This document shows, in pieces, positions 1 through 7,995 of a stretch of DNA of 64,000 bases (its first letter is position 1; the number at the start of each line of letters is the position of its first letter). Source of the stretch: Periweissella cryptocerci (lineage in GTDB: Bacteria > Bacillota > Bacilli > Lactobacillales > Lactobacillaceae); NCBI RefSeq assembly GCF_004358325.1, contig NZ_CP037940.1, positions 992,001-1,056,000 of the forward strand. The letters are read 5' to 3'. Both the position numbers and the translations under genes were made by a program. The notes under the pieces are model-generated. The model did no database searches, was not told the DNA's origin, and saw nothing but the letters and a program-made list of their open reading frames with translations.

Positions 1-1018
1 TCGGTAACCCAATTACGGCATCGAGTGATTTTTGCTTATCAATAATGTATTTACGAATTACGCCTTCGGCTGCGCCGCGAAAAAGTACACCATGTGGTAA
101 TACAACTGCCATGGTACCTTTTTCATCTAGGTGATATAACATATCTTCAATAAATGCGTAATCCGCTTTTGAGCGCGGTGCCAATTTACCATATTCATTG
201 AAGCGTACGTCATCAACTGGTTCCCAGTTAACGGAGAATGGTGGAATACTAACAACAGCATCAAACTTTTTATCCTTGAACTGATCATCATCAAGCGTAT
301 TTGCATTACGCAAGTTTAATTTATTAAACTTAACACCGTGAATTATCATATTCATACGTGCCAGGTTAAATGTAGATTTATTCAATTCCGTTCCAAAATA
401 ATTTTTAACTTTTACCTTACTACCAACTTGTAACAGCGATGATGCTGAACCCATCGCAGGGTCATAAACACCATTAATTTCATTACTACTATTTCCGACT
501 AACTGTGCTAAAAGTTTTGATACTTGAACCGGACTGTAAATATCTGCTGTATTTTTCCCAGATGCAGCACTGAAACTAGCAATCAAATATTCAAATATTT
601 CACCACTAACCCTTGAATCACTAAAATCAATATCCTTTAACCCCAGAATAATCTTGCTAATAACTAAGGATCTGTTTGCTTCAGTTCGTCCCAAATTAGT
701 AGAGCTAAAATCTACATCATCGAAGATATCATATAAAGCTTCAGCACTTTCTGTTCCTTCAATCGAATTATTAAATTCTACAAACGCAGTTTTCAATAAC
801 TCGTTATTCCAAATTCCATGCTCTACATTATCAACCATACTTGAAAACAAGTATTTTTTTTTAATTGTGTAGCCCTTATTTCTTTTTTTCTTAACTTGTT
901 CTGACAGATATGCATAAAACATGAGGCAGAATAAATAATTCCGAAATTCGATTATATTCATGTGACCACGTGCATCGTCAGTAAGTTTCCAAAGCTTAGT
1001 TTGTATTGTAGCTTGCAT
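1..1018 (-). CDS. hsdM: Type I restriction-modification DNA methyltransferase subunit HsdM, N-terminal part (runs off the left edge)
   Basis: About 339 codons are visible; the family is usually near 500 residues, so the C-terminus lies outside the window. The protein would methylate adenine in a complex with HsdS. The N-terminal segment (WKLTDDARG, then YLFCLMFYAYLSEQ) is typical of the HsdM helical domain. Motif I reads YDPAMGSASSLL and binds S-adenosylmethionine in the family. The catalytic motif IV, normally NPP[YF], reads SIPPF here because the Asn codon is ATT. The downstream signature YGKLAPRSKADYAFI and LPHGVLFRGAAE is otherwise normal. The start ATG overlaps the hsdS stop as TAATG, so the two genes are translationally coupled. 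The identity is sure; activity is doubtful. Confidence 0.88.
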   Translation of the reverse strand, partial: MQATIQTKLWKLTDDARGHMNIIEFRNYLFCLMFYAYLSEQVKKKRNKGYTIKKKYLFSSMVDNVEHGIWNNELLKTAFVEFNNSIEGTESAEALYDIFDDVDFSSTNLGRTEANRSLVISKIILGLKDIDFSDSRVSGEIFEYLIASFSAASGKNTADIYSPVQVSKLLAQLVGNSSNEINGVYDPAMGSASSLLQVGSKVKVKNYFGTELNKSTFNLARMNMIIHGVKFNKLNLRNANTLDDDQFKDKKFDAVVSIPPFSVNWEPVDDVRFNEYGKLAPRSKADYAFIEDMLYHLDEKGTMAVVLPHGVLFRGAAEGVIRKYIIDKQKSLDAVIGLP

Positions 1019-1596
1019 TATTCGTTCTCTTTTAACTTTCTTTCAATACGCTCAATAATTAGTGCTTGTTCAATTTTGCGCTCTTTTTCAACCTCTAATT
1101 GCTTTGTTTTCATCGTTACATATAGTTCACCAATCACCTTTTGAACTTCCCTGTCAGGAATTTCCAACTTCAACTCCCGTAACTGACTAACCGTTAGTTT
1201 AGCAATTAAGCTCCCTTGACTTTCAATTAAAAATTGGTGATGCATTGATTTTGAATCGTTAAAAAAGAAGCGTGCATATTCAATATCAATTGGCTGCTTA
1301 GGTATTAGTTTGACATAATTACTAGTTAATAACATTCCATCATGTTCTGGACTAACAACTCCCGCTTTACTTTGAATTATGCTATAAATCAAATCACCTT
1401 GTTGCACAGTTTCAACGTAATCCGATGTACGGAATGTTTTAATTTCCCCATTTCCAGTATTTTTGAATGTATCTTTCAAAAAATTTTCGTTTGCATAAAT
1501 TTTATATGCCGGAACATCTGTTGCCATCACTTCACGGATTCGTGGTAATTGCGTTCCGATGTTTATTTCAAATAAATCGTTTACTCTTACTTCCAT
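1018..1596 (-). CDS. hsdS: Half-length type I specificity subunit (HsdS-like, one target recognition domain)
   Basis: This 192-residue protein contains a single target recognition domain (about residues 5-145) followed by one long helix (about 150-190, rich in K and E) of the kind that separates the two halves of a normal 400-residue HsdS. Phrases such as GDLIYSIIQSKAGVVS and SQGSLIAKLTVSQLREL are typical of HsdS domains. Half-size HsdS subunits can act as dimers that read a palindromic site; this is family knowledge, not shown here. The start follows a good ribosome binding site (AAGGAGACGGC before ATG). It precedes hsdM, with a TAATG overlap. It could also be a truncated allele in a system that shuffles specificity genes. 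Confidence 0.8.
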   Translation of the reverse strand: MEVRVNDLFEINIGTQLPRIREVMATDVPAYKIYANENFLKDTFKNTGNGEIKTFRTSDYVETVQQGDLIYSIIQSKAGVVSPEHDGMLLTSNYVKLIPKQPIDIEYARFFFNDSKSMHHQFLIESQGSLIAKLTVSQLRELKLEIPDREVQKVIGELYVTMKTKQLEVEKERKIEQALIIERIERKLKENE

Positions 1597-1798
1597 GCCG
1601 TCTCCTTGAAATTTTTAAAAATTGCTCATCTCAATGTAATCAATATAACATCTCTCACTTTTTTCGTCCAGCAATTTTAATTAATTTCAGATAAAAATTT
1701 AATATCACCTAATATACCCCAAACTACTTAATGAATTCAAAACGCCTCATCTCGCCTTTATTTCCGTGTTTACGGGTTATTCGCAATCCAGAACCATA

Positions 1799-1836
1799 CA
1801 AAAAAAGCATGCCAACAACTCACATCAGCATACTTC
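1799..1836 (-). terminator. Rho-independent terminator of the 5'-nucleotidase gene
   Basis: Read on the minus strand, the stem AAGTATGC/GCATGCTT is followed by a run of seven T. It lies about 55 bases beyond the stop of the nucleotidase gene. The rest of the 1597-1889 gap holds the hsdS ribosome binding site and no further gene. Confidence 0.7.
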
Positions 1837-1889
1837 CATATCACACAAAATCCACAAAAGTCCCAACCACTTTAAACTCCCCCCAAAAA

Positions 1890-3455
1890 TTACGCCTGCA
1901 TCCAACTATACCCATGTGTCGTCAGATTACGTGGTTCATGCGCGGTCACTGTGGGATGTGCCACAAAATAATCAGCAATCAAATCGGTAATATCAACTTG
2001 TAGTTCCTTGACGATTTTTTCGGCGCCGAACATCATGAAATCCCCTCCGGACACGGCCCGATATTGATTCAAGGCGACTACTAATTCGTCGGTGGGTGCC
2101 ACATCATGCCCATGGTATTTCAATTTGGTCACGCGTTGGCCCACCGGTAAACTCAGATCAAACGCGTAATCAATACCACTCCAATAATCATAATTATAAT
2201 GTTGGGGCTTGGGTTCCATGAAAATTGGCGTAACTGTTAATTCACCGTCAATGACCGTGAAATATTCCGCGCTTTTTTCGAGTGCCGCTTTCAAGTCGGC
2301 CCCGGTAATTTTTTCGGCGGCCAATGTGTTGGGATAAATGTAGCTGGTCACCACATCGCGCATCGTAACTTCAGGTTTGAAGCCAGGTACTTCATTGTTA
2401 AAGAGCGCCGTTGCTGCAATATCGGTGCCAACTGCTGCCATTTGGACGCGGTTAATGAAATCTAAATACGCATCTCCGTGCGCCCGTTCTTTCAATGGTG
2501 CGTGGACGAGCATGTCGCCTGCAACTTGCCCCACTGGTGAATCCAGCCAATCTTCAACTCGTGCTTGGACACCTTGCGTTAGCGCGACAATGCCGGCGTC
2601 TGGCTTGAAACCCTTTGTTGATAATAATTGTGTGGCTTGTTTAGTTACGGCATTGGTATCATCCAGTTCAAAGGTCAGCACGCCCACATTTTCACCGCGA
2701 TAGCCCGGTTGTGTTGTTGCGGTGCCTTGCACAATTCCTGCTAACTGGCGGTGTTGATGGCCGGTGACTAACCCATCAATCCCCGGCACTTCGCGTAACA
2801 ATCGGTAACCAACATTTTCGCCCGTCAAAATGGCATCTGGTTCACCGGTTTTTAAATCGGCTTCAAAGCCCCCATGATATGCCACGATTACTAAATCAGC
2901 TTCTTGGCGTAAAAATGGTACGTAGCGTTTCGCCGTTTCAACAACATCCATAAACTGCAAACCTTCAATGTTAGCAGGCTTTTCCCAATGGGGAATGTAG
3001 TCGGTCGTCAAACCGAGAATAGCAACCTTGACCCCTTTGTCTTCAATAATACGATATGGCTTTCCCATAAACGGTTCATCATTGCTCGCCAAAATATTGG
3101 CATTCAAGACACCGACATCTTTTGGAATTGCCGTTTGTAAATAATCTACTCCATAATTGAATTCATGATTGCCTAAAATCCGCGCATCGTAGCCAATTTG
3201 CTTGGCAAGTTGTTGATATAAACCAACTGCATTTCGATTTTCTTTGGCAATGTAATTGGTCAATGGTGAGCCTTGAATAAAATCACCATTTTCAATCGTT
3301 ATTACTAATTCATCATCGGCGGCGTGTGCTTTTAATTCCGCAATTACCGTCGCTGCCCGCGCTAAACCAAACGGTACCTCACTGTCACGACTCGAAAAAT
3401 CAGTTGGTAGTACGAAGCCATGGACATCACTCGTTGATAAAATTGTAACTTTCAT
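1890..3455 (-). CDS. Bifunctional metallophosphatase / 5'-nucleotidase (UshA/YfkN-like)
   Basis: The protein has two domains. An N-terminal calcineurin-like metallophosphatase (about 1-280) shows metal-binding motifs STSDVHG, ENGDFIQG, LGNHEFNYG, YHGG and TGHQH. A C-terminal 5'-nucleotidase domain (about 290-520) contains NNEVPGF and SGGDFMMFG. It would release phosphate from nucleotides or related esters using two metal ions. There is no signal peptide, so it is probably cytoplasmic. The ATG at 3455 is preferred over the GTG six bases upstream because GGGG lies about ten bases before it. It is downstream of the phn transporter on the same strand, separated by a repeat element and a terminator. 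A shared role in phosphorus scavenging is plausible but inferred. The exact substrate is unknown. Confidence 0.9.
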   Translation of the reverse strand: MKVTILSTSDVHGFVLPTDFSSRDSEVPFGLARAATVIAELKAHAADDELVITIENGDFIQGSPLTNYIAKENRNAVGLYQQLAKQIGYDARILGNHEFNYGVDYLQTAIPKDVGVLNANILASNDEPFMGKPYRIIEDKGVKVAILGLTTDYIPHWEKPANIEGLQFMDVVETAKRYVPFLRQEADLVIVAYHGGFEADLKTGEPDAILTGENVGYRLLREVPGIDGLVTGHQHRQLAGIVQGTATTQPGYRGENVGVLTFELDDTNAVTKQATQLLSTKGFKPDAGIVALTQGVQARVEDWLDSPVGQVAGDMLVHAPLKERAHGDAYLDFINRVQMAAVGTDIAATALFNNEVPGFKPEVTMRDVVTSYIYPNTLAAEKITGADLKAALEKSAEYFTVIDGELTVTPIFMEPKPQHYNYDYWSGIDYAFDLSLPVGQRVTKLKYHGHDVAPTDELVVALNQYRAVSGGDFMMFGAEKIVKELQVDITDLIADYFVAHPTVTAHEPRNLTTHGYSWMQA

Positions 3456-3507
3456 GTGCACTCATCCCCATTATTTTCATTTATTATTGATTTCGCTGCG
3501 AATTAGC

Positions 3508-3894
3508 GGCTAAAATTTTTCTAGCGTGGAATTTGGATATGTGTCTCAGATTGATTCCCACTGCGAGGCTAGAACCAGTCTGGACACCGTGATGGAAGAC
3601 AAGCATTTGAAGCCACAGTGCGGTCTTCAAATGTTTGCGAAGCTTGGTTCGCTAACGCGGTAACCATCTTCACAAATCCATAATCAGTAACAAAACCCGT
3701 TACTGATTATGCCATCACGGTGCGAGCTAAAGTCCAGCCTGTTTCCAGCCTCTTCGTTAGTTTGAGCAGGTAATCTGACTAGTAATATGCCGTAATCCTT
3801 GTCGCTGCAAGTTTAGCGGTAATCAATAGTTCCACGCAGTGGCATCATAAATCTCATCTCATTTTATAAATTCCACGTCAGACGAAATAAGAAA
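3508..3894 (-). repeat. Structured dispersed repeat, subfamily A copy 1
   Basis: This copy is nearly identical to those at 34968 and 52018. The left end GGCTAAAATTTTTCTAGCGTGG resembles the left end of the ISL3 element at 54879, and the right end CCACGTCAGACGAAAT resembles its right end. The core (3565-3752, minus orientation) has an outer inverted repeat (GAGGCTGGAA type), an inner stem CACCGTGATGG/CCATCACGGTG, a hairpin ATAATCAGTAAC/GTTACTGATTAT and a hairpin CATTTGAAG/CTTCAAATG. It occupies almost all of the 3456-3944 gap. The flanking 8-mers do not match, so no target duplication is visible. Confidence 0.85.
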
Positions 3895-3930
3895 AAGCGC
3901 CCTTGGATCTCTTCAGCAGACCACGGGCGC
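3891..3930 (-). terminator. Terminator of the phnDCEE operon
   Basis: On the minus strand GCGCCCGTGG pairs with CCAAGGGCGC and is followed by TTTTTC. It lies just beyond the last permease gene and abuts the right end of the repeat element. Confidence 0.8.
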
Positions 3931-3944
3931 AATGTGTTACATGC

Positions 3945-4736
3945 TTAAACTAAACGTTTGCGCATTTGACCTGAGACAAAATCAATCAGGATAACCATGA
4001 CGACAATCCCGATTAAGATAATGCCGACCCGAGGCCAAGTCCGGGTTCCAATTGAGAACAACAGTGGTGCCCCAATCCCCCCAGCACCAACCAAGCCAAG
4101 GATTGATGCGGAACGCACGGCGATTTCAAAACGATACAAAGTTAATGATAAGAATTCTGGCAAAACGGCGGGAATTGTGGCGTGAATCAAGACATCCAAA
4201 CCGTTTCCACCGGCCGCCAAGATGGCCTCACCCGGACGGCGGTCAATTCCTTCAATCGCTTCACTGAACAACTTCCCTAACATTCCAATTGAGTGGAATG
4301 ATACCGCCAAAACCCCAGCATATGGCCCAGGACCGACGGCTTTGATGAACATAATCGCCATCACGATTTCAGGGAAAGTCCGGACAAAGGTCAAAAAGAG
4401 CTTACCCGTTGTTGACCGGGGGTGAAAGAAACTTTTTTGCGTCCGTGCTGCCCAAAAGGCAAATGGTACACTCAAAATTGCTGATACAATCGTCCCTAGA
4501 AAAGCAATTGCGAGGGTTTGAATTAATAAGCTCACCAAATCTTCGCCATCACCAGTGTAGACATAACCCCAATCCGGGTGGAAAATCCCACCGAAAATGG
4601 CTTTGGTCACTTCGCCAGCCATTTCTTTGAAACCGTTAAACTGAATACCTGAAAAGGCCCAAATATAGAGGGCAACCACCAACACGCTCCAAACAAGCAT
4701 GTGATAACGTTGCCAGAATGTTTTTTTAATTGTCAT
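3945..4736 (-). CDS. phnE: Phosphonate/phosphite-type ABC transporter permease (second PhnE)
   Basis: This 263-residue membrane protein has about six hydrophobic segments. The binding-protein-dependent permease loop lies around residues 160-220 (EAIEGIDRRPGEAILAAGG, then VGAGGIGAPL), where the EAA motif contacts the ATPase. It would form a heterodimeric channel with the other PhnE. The ATG overlaps the stop of the upstream permease by one base, so the two are translationally coupled. It is the last gene of phnD-phnC-phnE-phnE and is followed by a clear terminator. No C-P lyase or phosphite dehydrogenase gene is visible nearby, so the substrate (phosphonate, phosphite, or another organophosphorus compound) is open. 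Confidence 0.9.
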   Translation of the reverse strand: MTIKKTFWQRYHMLVWSVLVVALYIWAFSGIQFNGFKEMAGEVTKAIFGGIFHPDWGYVYTGDGEDLVSLLIQTLAIAFLGTIVSAILSVPFAFWAARTQKSFFHPRSTTGKLFLTFVRTFPEIVMAIMFIKAVGPGPYAGVLAVSFHSIGMLGKLFSEAIEGIDRRPGEAILAAGGNGLDVLIHATIPAVLPEFLSLTLYRFEIAVRSASILGLVGAGGIGAPLLFSIGTRTWPRVGIILIGIVVMVILIDFVSGQMRKRLV

Positions 4737-5524
4737 TATGCCAAACGCTCCCGTAATTGATTACTGATGGTGTCGACAACGATTACGACGATGAAAATCC
4801 CGATAACGACCACGGCGGTACGATCATAGCGGAATTGGCCGAGTGAACGTTGGAGTAATTCCCCAATTCCACCGGCTCCCAAGTACCCCAGCACCGTTGA
4901 CGCCCGCACGTTAATTTCTAATGTATATAGAAAATAACTCAAGAAACTGTTCAATACTTGGGGCAACACTGCGAAGATGACGACTTGCGTTTTGTTAGCA
5001 CCCGCGGCCGTCAATGCTTCGAGCGGTCCCATGTCGATAGTTTCAATCGCTTCATAGAATAATTTTGAGACCATCCCAAAACTAAAGACAATCAGTGTTA
5101 GTACCCCGGCCATGGGGCCAATGCCGACAATCGCCACAAAAATCGCTGCCAACACTAAATCAGGAATCGTGCGCACAATGTTCAAAATGAACCGGAAAAT
5201 ACTACGAATGAACGTATTCGTCATAATGTTGCGCGCGGCTAACACGGCAAACGGAATCGCGAGCACTGAACCAATCAGCGTCCCGACGAGCGCCATTTGA
5301 ATTGTTTGTAATAGTGGTTGGTAGATGTATGGCGCGTAGGCCCACGCTGGGTGCAACATTTCCTTGAAAATCACCATAAATTGGTCAAACCCGTGGAAAA
5401 ATTCTGGTACGTCAACTTCGGTCATATTGCCTGCACCAATAAAGATTACGAGGAATAAGAGCACCCACAATAGGGTCTTAACATGCCACTTTTGTTCCCA
5501 CGTTTTCACTGGAATCGTGTTCAT
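4736..5524 (-). CDS. phnE: Phosphonate/phosphite-type ABC transporter permease (first PhnE)
   Basis: A 262-residue integral membrane protein and paralogue of the next gene. The EAA loop reads EAIETIDMGPLEALTAAG and is followed by LGAGGIGELL, diagnostic of PhnE permeases. Hydrophobic segments begin at about residues 15, 65, 115 and 145, with further segments toward the C-terminus. It starts two bases after the phnC stop codon and overlaps the second permease by one base. It imports the substrate delivered by the PhnD-like lipoprotein across the cell membrane. Confidence 0.9.
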   Translation of the reverse strand: MNTIPVKTWEQKWHVKTLLWVLLFLVIFIGAGNMTEVDVPEFFHGFDQFMVIFKEMLHPAWAYAPYIYQPLLQTIQMALVGTLIGSVLAIPFAVLAARNIMTNTFIRSIFRFILNIVRTIPDLVLAAIFVAIVGIGPMAGVLTLIVFSFGMVSKLFYEAIETIDMGPLEALTAAGANKTQVVIFAVLPQVLNSFLSYFLYTLEINVRASTVLGYLGAGGIGELLQRSLGQFRYDRTAVVVIGIFIVVIVVDTISNQLRERLA

Positions 5525-5526
5525 GC

Positions 5527-6306
5527 TTAGGCCTCCTTCACGTTTTGATCTTTGCCGTCATAGATTTCATCAAAGTCGGCGTCCGTAACTTCAGCAATGC
5601 TTTTATCAAATACCAATTTCCCGGCACGTAGACCCACGAGACGTGAGGCGTATTGTTTCGCCAACGCCACACTGTGCAAGTTAACCACCACGGTAATTCC
5701 GAGTTCTTCATTTAATTGTTTTAAATCGTCCATCACGGTCACCGTCGTACGGGGATCAAGTGAGGCAATTGGTTCGTCCGCCAACATGATCTTAGGATCT
5801 TGCATCAAAGCGCGGGCGATAGCGACCCGTTGTTGTTGTCCACCAGACAATTCATCAGCACGTGAGTAGAGTTTTTCGCCCAAGTTAACACGTTGTAAGT
5901 TATCCGCGGCCATTTGCTTATCGGCGGGCGTGAACAGCCCAAGTGCACTTTTGAACGTTGAATAATAACCAACTCGCCCATTCAAAATATTGCGTTCAAC
6001 GGTGGAACGCTTAACCAAGTTGAAGCTTTGGAAAATCATTGCAATATTGCGGCGCAATGCCCGTAAATTTTTACCTTTGGCGCGCACAATTGATTCACCA
6101 TCAATCAAAATTTCACCACTCGTCACGTCATGCAAACGATTGGCTGCACGCAGTAATGTACTTTTCCCAGCACCAGATAGCCCAACAATAACGACAAATT
6201 CACCTTTATTAATCGTCAAATTGATGTTGTCCAACCCAATTGTTCCATTAGGGTAGACCTTATTTACGTTTTGAAACTCAATAATTGGCGTTGCTTCTTG
6301 CATCAT
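5527..6306 (-). CDS. phnC: Phosphonate/phosphite ABC transporter ATP-binding protein PhnC
   Basis: An ABC ATPase of about 259 residues with Walker [11 protein letters not shown]-loop MIFQSFNLV, signature [15 protein letters not shown], Walker [13 protein letters not shown] and H-loop NLHSVALA. PhnC family features include the stretch [16 protein letters not shown] chose the ATG at 6306 because AGGAG lies just upstream; a GTG at 6327 is possible but has no ribosome binding site. It lies between phnD and the two permeases and energises import. A 13-bp stem-loop in the 200-base gap before it may set expression relative to phnD. Confidence 0.92.
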   Translation of the reverse strand: MMQEATPIIEFQNVNKVYPNGTIGLDNINLTINKGEFVVIVGLSGAGKSTLLRAANRLHDVTSGEILIDGESIVRAKGKNLRALRRNIAMIFQSFNLVKRSTVERNILNGRVGYYSTFKSALGLFTPADKQMAADNLQRVNLGEKLYSRADELSGGQQQRVAIARALMQDPKIMLADEPIASLDPRTTVTVMDDLKQLNEELGITVVVNLHSVALAKQYASRLVGLRAGKLVFDKSIAEVTDADFDEIYDGKDQNVKEA

Positions 6307-6408
6307 TACATCTCCTCGTAATTTCACTAAACTTGGTTGTTATTTTGTGGTGCTTCACATTTTGGTTAGTACTGGTGATTCTGAAGGCAGACCCACTTTT
6401 CGGCTTCA

Positions 6409-6453
6409 GCCTTTTACTGAGCGCCAACTTAAAGCTGCTTCTCAGTAAAAGGC
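6409..6453 (-). promoter_or_regulatory. Stem-loop between phnD and phnC
   Basis: GCCTTTTACTGAG and CTCAGTAAAAGGC form a perfect 13-bp stem with a 19-base loop in the phnD-phnC gap. It lacks a convincing T run in the minus direction. It is more likely an mRNA-stabilising or partial-termination element that raises binding-protein output over the membrane genes, as is common in ABC operons. That function is inferred. Confidence 0.5.
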
Positions 6454-6508
6454 CGGACAAAAGTATCAATTTTGTCGCGGCCCTTATTCATTACGTTGTC
6501 AGTGGAGA

Positions 6509-7432
6509 TTAGTTTAATTTATCAGCCTTTGCTTCGTAATCGCGGACGATATCGAAGTTACTATCCTTGGCAGGCGTTACACCTTCCCATGAATAAACTG
6601 ATGACAAGATGTCGTGACCTTGCTTAGTCTTTGTGATTTTCAACATTGCGTCGGAAATCTTGTCTTGCCATTTCTTGTTGATACCTGCACGAACACTGAT
6701 GGTATCGTTAGGAATTGGCTTAGTCATGTAAAGGATCTTCGTGTCGTCAAAGATGGTTGGCACATCGCCCTTAACGATGTTACGAGCATCGTTGAACACA
6801 AACGCTGCGTCAGTATCTTTGTTTTCAACCGAGAGGACACCTTGGTCGTGACCCTTAACAGTGACAGTTGTGTAATCAGATGGCTTAATACCCTTTTGGT
6901 CAAGTTCAACCATTGGGAAAATGTAGCCAGCATCAGAAGTTACGTCTTGAACGGCGATTTTCTTGCCCTTCAAATCTTCAATGCTGTTGATGCCTGAATT
7001 CTTGCGTACAAGCACTTCTGACGCGTAGCTATCAGTTAACTTGTCAGTAGGTTCGCCAGATGGTTCCTTCACGCCAAAACGTTGTGATTGTAAGATAACG
7101 TTCACGCCGTATTTCTTGTGAGCAATTGTGTAAGGTGCTGGTGGCAAGAAGCCCATATCAACTTTCTTAGAACCCATTGCTTCCACAATTGTGTCGTAAT
7201 CAGTCGAAACTGAAACGTGCACTGGAATCCCCAATTGCTTGCTAAGTAACTTTTCAAGTGGCTTAGCCTTGGCTTCAATCGTGTTGGCATTTGAAGATGG
7301 TACAAATTGAACCGTCAAGCTCTTCAAATCACCATTTTTCGATGTGTCTGAAGTTGACTTACCACACGCTGCTAATAAAACGACTGCCGCTAACCCGACA
7401 AAAAGCATTAAACCACGCTTAAGATTACGCAT
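6509..7432 (-). CDS. phnD: Phosphonate/phosphite-type substrate-binding lipoprotein (PhnD-like)
   Basis: A 307-residue lipoprotein. The signal peptide MRNLKRGLMLFVGLAAVVLL ends in the lipobox LAAC, so Cys is lipidated and the protein is anchored outside the membrane. The body matches the PhnD family: VQFVPSSNANTIEAKAKPLE, then VDMGFLPPAPYTIAHKKYG, then SGINSIEDLKGKKIAVQD. The ATG at 7432 is chosen because AAGGAG stands eleven bases upstream and the signal peptide starts there; the longer in-frame start would bury it. It is the first gene of the transporter operon and has its own promoter upstream. Confidence 0.92.
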   Translation of the reverse strand: MRNLKRGLMLFVGLAAVVLLAACGKSTSDTSKNGDLKSLTVQFVPSSNANTIEAKAKPLEKLLSKQLGIPVHVSVSTDYDTIVEAMGSKKVDMGFLPPAPYTIAHKKYGVNVILQSQRFGVKEPSGEPTDKLTDSYASEVLVRKNSGINSIEDLKGKKIAVQDVTSDAGYIFPMVELDQKGIKPSDYTTVTVKGHDQGVLSVENKDTDAAFVFNDARNIVKGDVPTIFDDTKILYMTKPIPNDTISVRAGINKKWQDKISDAMLKITKTKQGHDILSSVYSWEGVTPAKDSNFDIVRDYEAKADKLN

Positions 7433-7489
7433 AATTGTAACAATCTCCTTTTGATTGAAAAAATAGTTGTGTATCAGAACACTCATTAG

Positions 7490-7550
7490 ATTATACTTTT
7501 TTCACGAAATCTTCAAGAAACATTCTGAATATAGTTCGGAATTTACGAAC
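7490..7550 (-). promoter_or_regulatory. Probable phnD promoter with upstream inverted repeat
   Basis: On the minus strand a perfect -10 TATAAT (7490-7495) is preceded by TTGAAG (7511-7516) at a rather short 15-base spacing. Further upstream GTTCG-7-CGAAC (7534-7550) forms an inverted repeat that could be an operator. The promoter call is good; the operator call is weak. Confidence 0.5.
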
Positions 7551-7700
7551 AATTAGCATGTTTTTTACACTTCCAACACAAAAAGGAGCGCAAAATCAGT
7601 ATTATATTAAGCAGGTCAGCGTTGGTCAGTCAGGTTTTCGTCATCGTGCGAGTTGTATTATTTTTTTCTAATTGAAACGTTTTACTAATGGTGATAGATA

Positions 7701-7787
7701 GACTGGTGCTTTGCGTTGATCGATTCTGATGCCGAAACCCGAACTTTGATTGGCGCACAGGATTATTTCAATACGGATAAATTTTAA
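7701..7787 (+). pseudogene. Possible remnant of a protein-coding gene (28 codons plus stop)
   Basis: One frame reads DWCFALIDSDAETRTLIGAQ and continues to a TAA. It looks like the natural C-terminus of a soluble protein. It has no start codon or ribosome binding site, and in-frame stops lie just upstream. I do not recognise the parent. The rest of the 7433-7995 gap holds the phnD promoter and a terminator, and I see nothing else in it. Confidence 0.2.
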
Positions 7788-7835
7788 TGGTCAAATGAAA
7801 AAGAGGCAGAGACATAAATTGTCTAGCCCGCAAAA

Positions 7836-7880
7836 TAAGCCGAATTTCTCCTTATCTTAGTAAGGTAGAAATTCGGCTTA
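7836..7880 (-). terminator. Terminator between the S41 peptidase gene and the phn operon
   Basis: AAGCCGAATTTC and GAAATTCGGCTT form a long stem with CCTTA/TAAGG extending it, followed on the minus strand by TATTTTG. It is about 115 bases after the peptidase stop. The inner part of the hairpin resembles that of the terminator at 23.2 kb. Confidence 0.65.
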
Positions 7881-7995
7881 TTAACGAACAAAAGACTGAA
7901 AAAAACGATAACCACCAAAGTCATCGTCCCTTCACTATCACAATGTATTGCTCTCATTTTCAATCATCCGTTGGGAACAAATCCTCAATCGCAGA

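Noticed and set aside
3508..3894. CRISPR or group II intron explanation for the repeated intergenic sequences
   Set aside because: Copies are dispersed singly with no spacers, and no domain V, maturase or exon-binding sites are visible.
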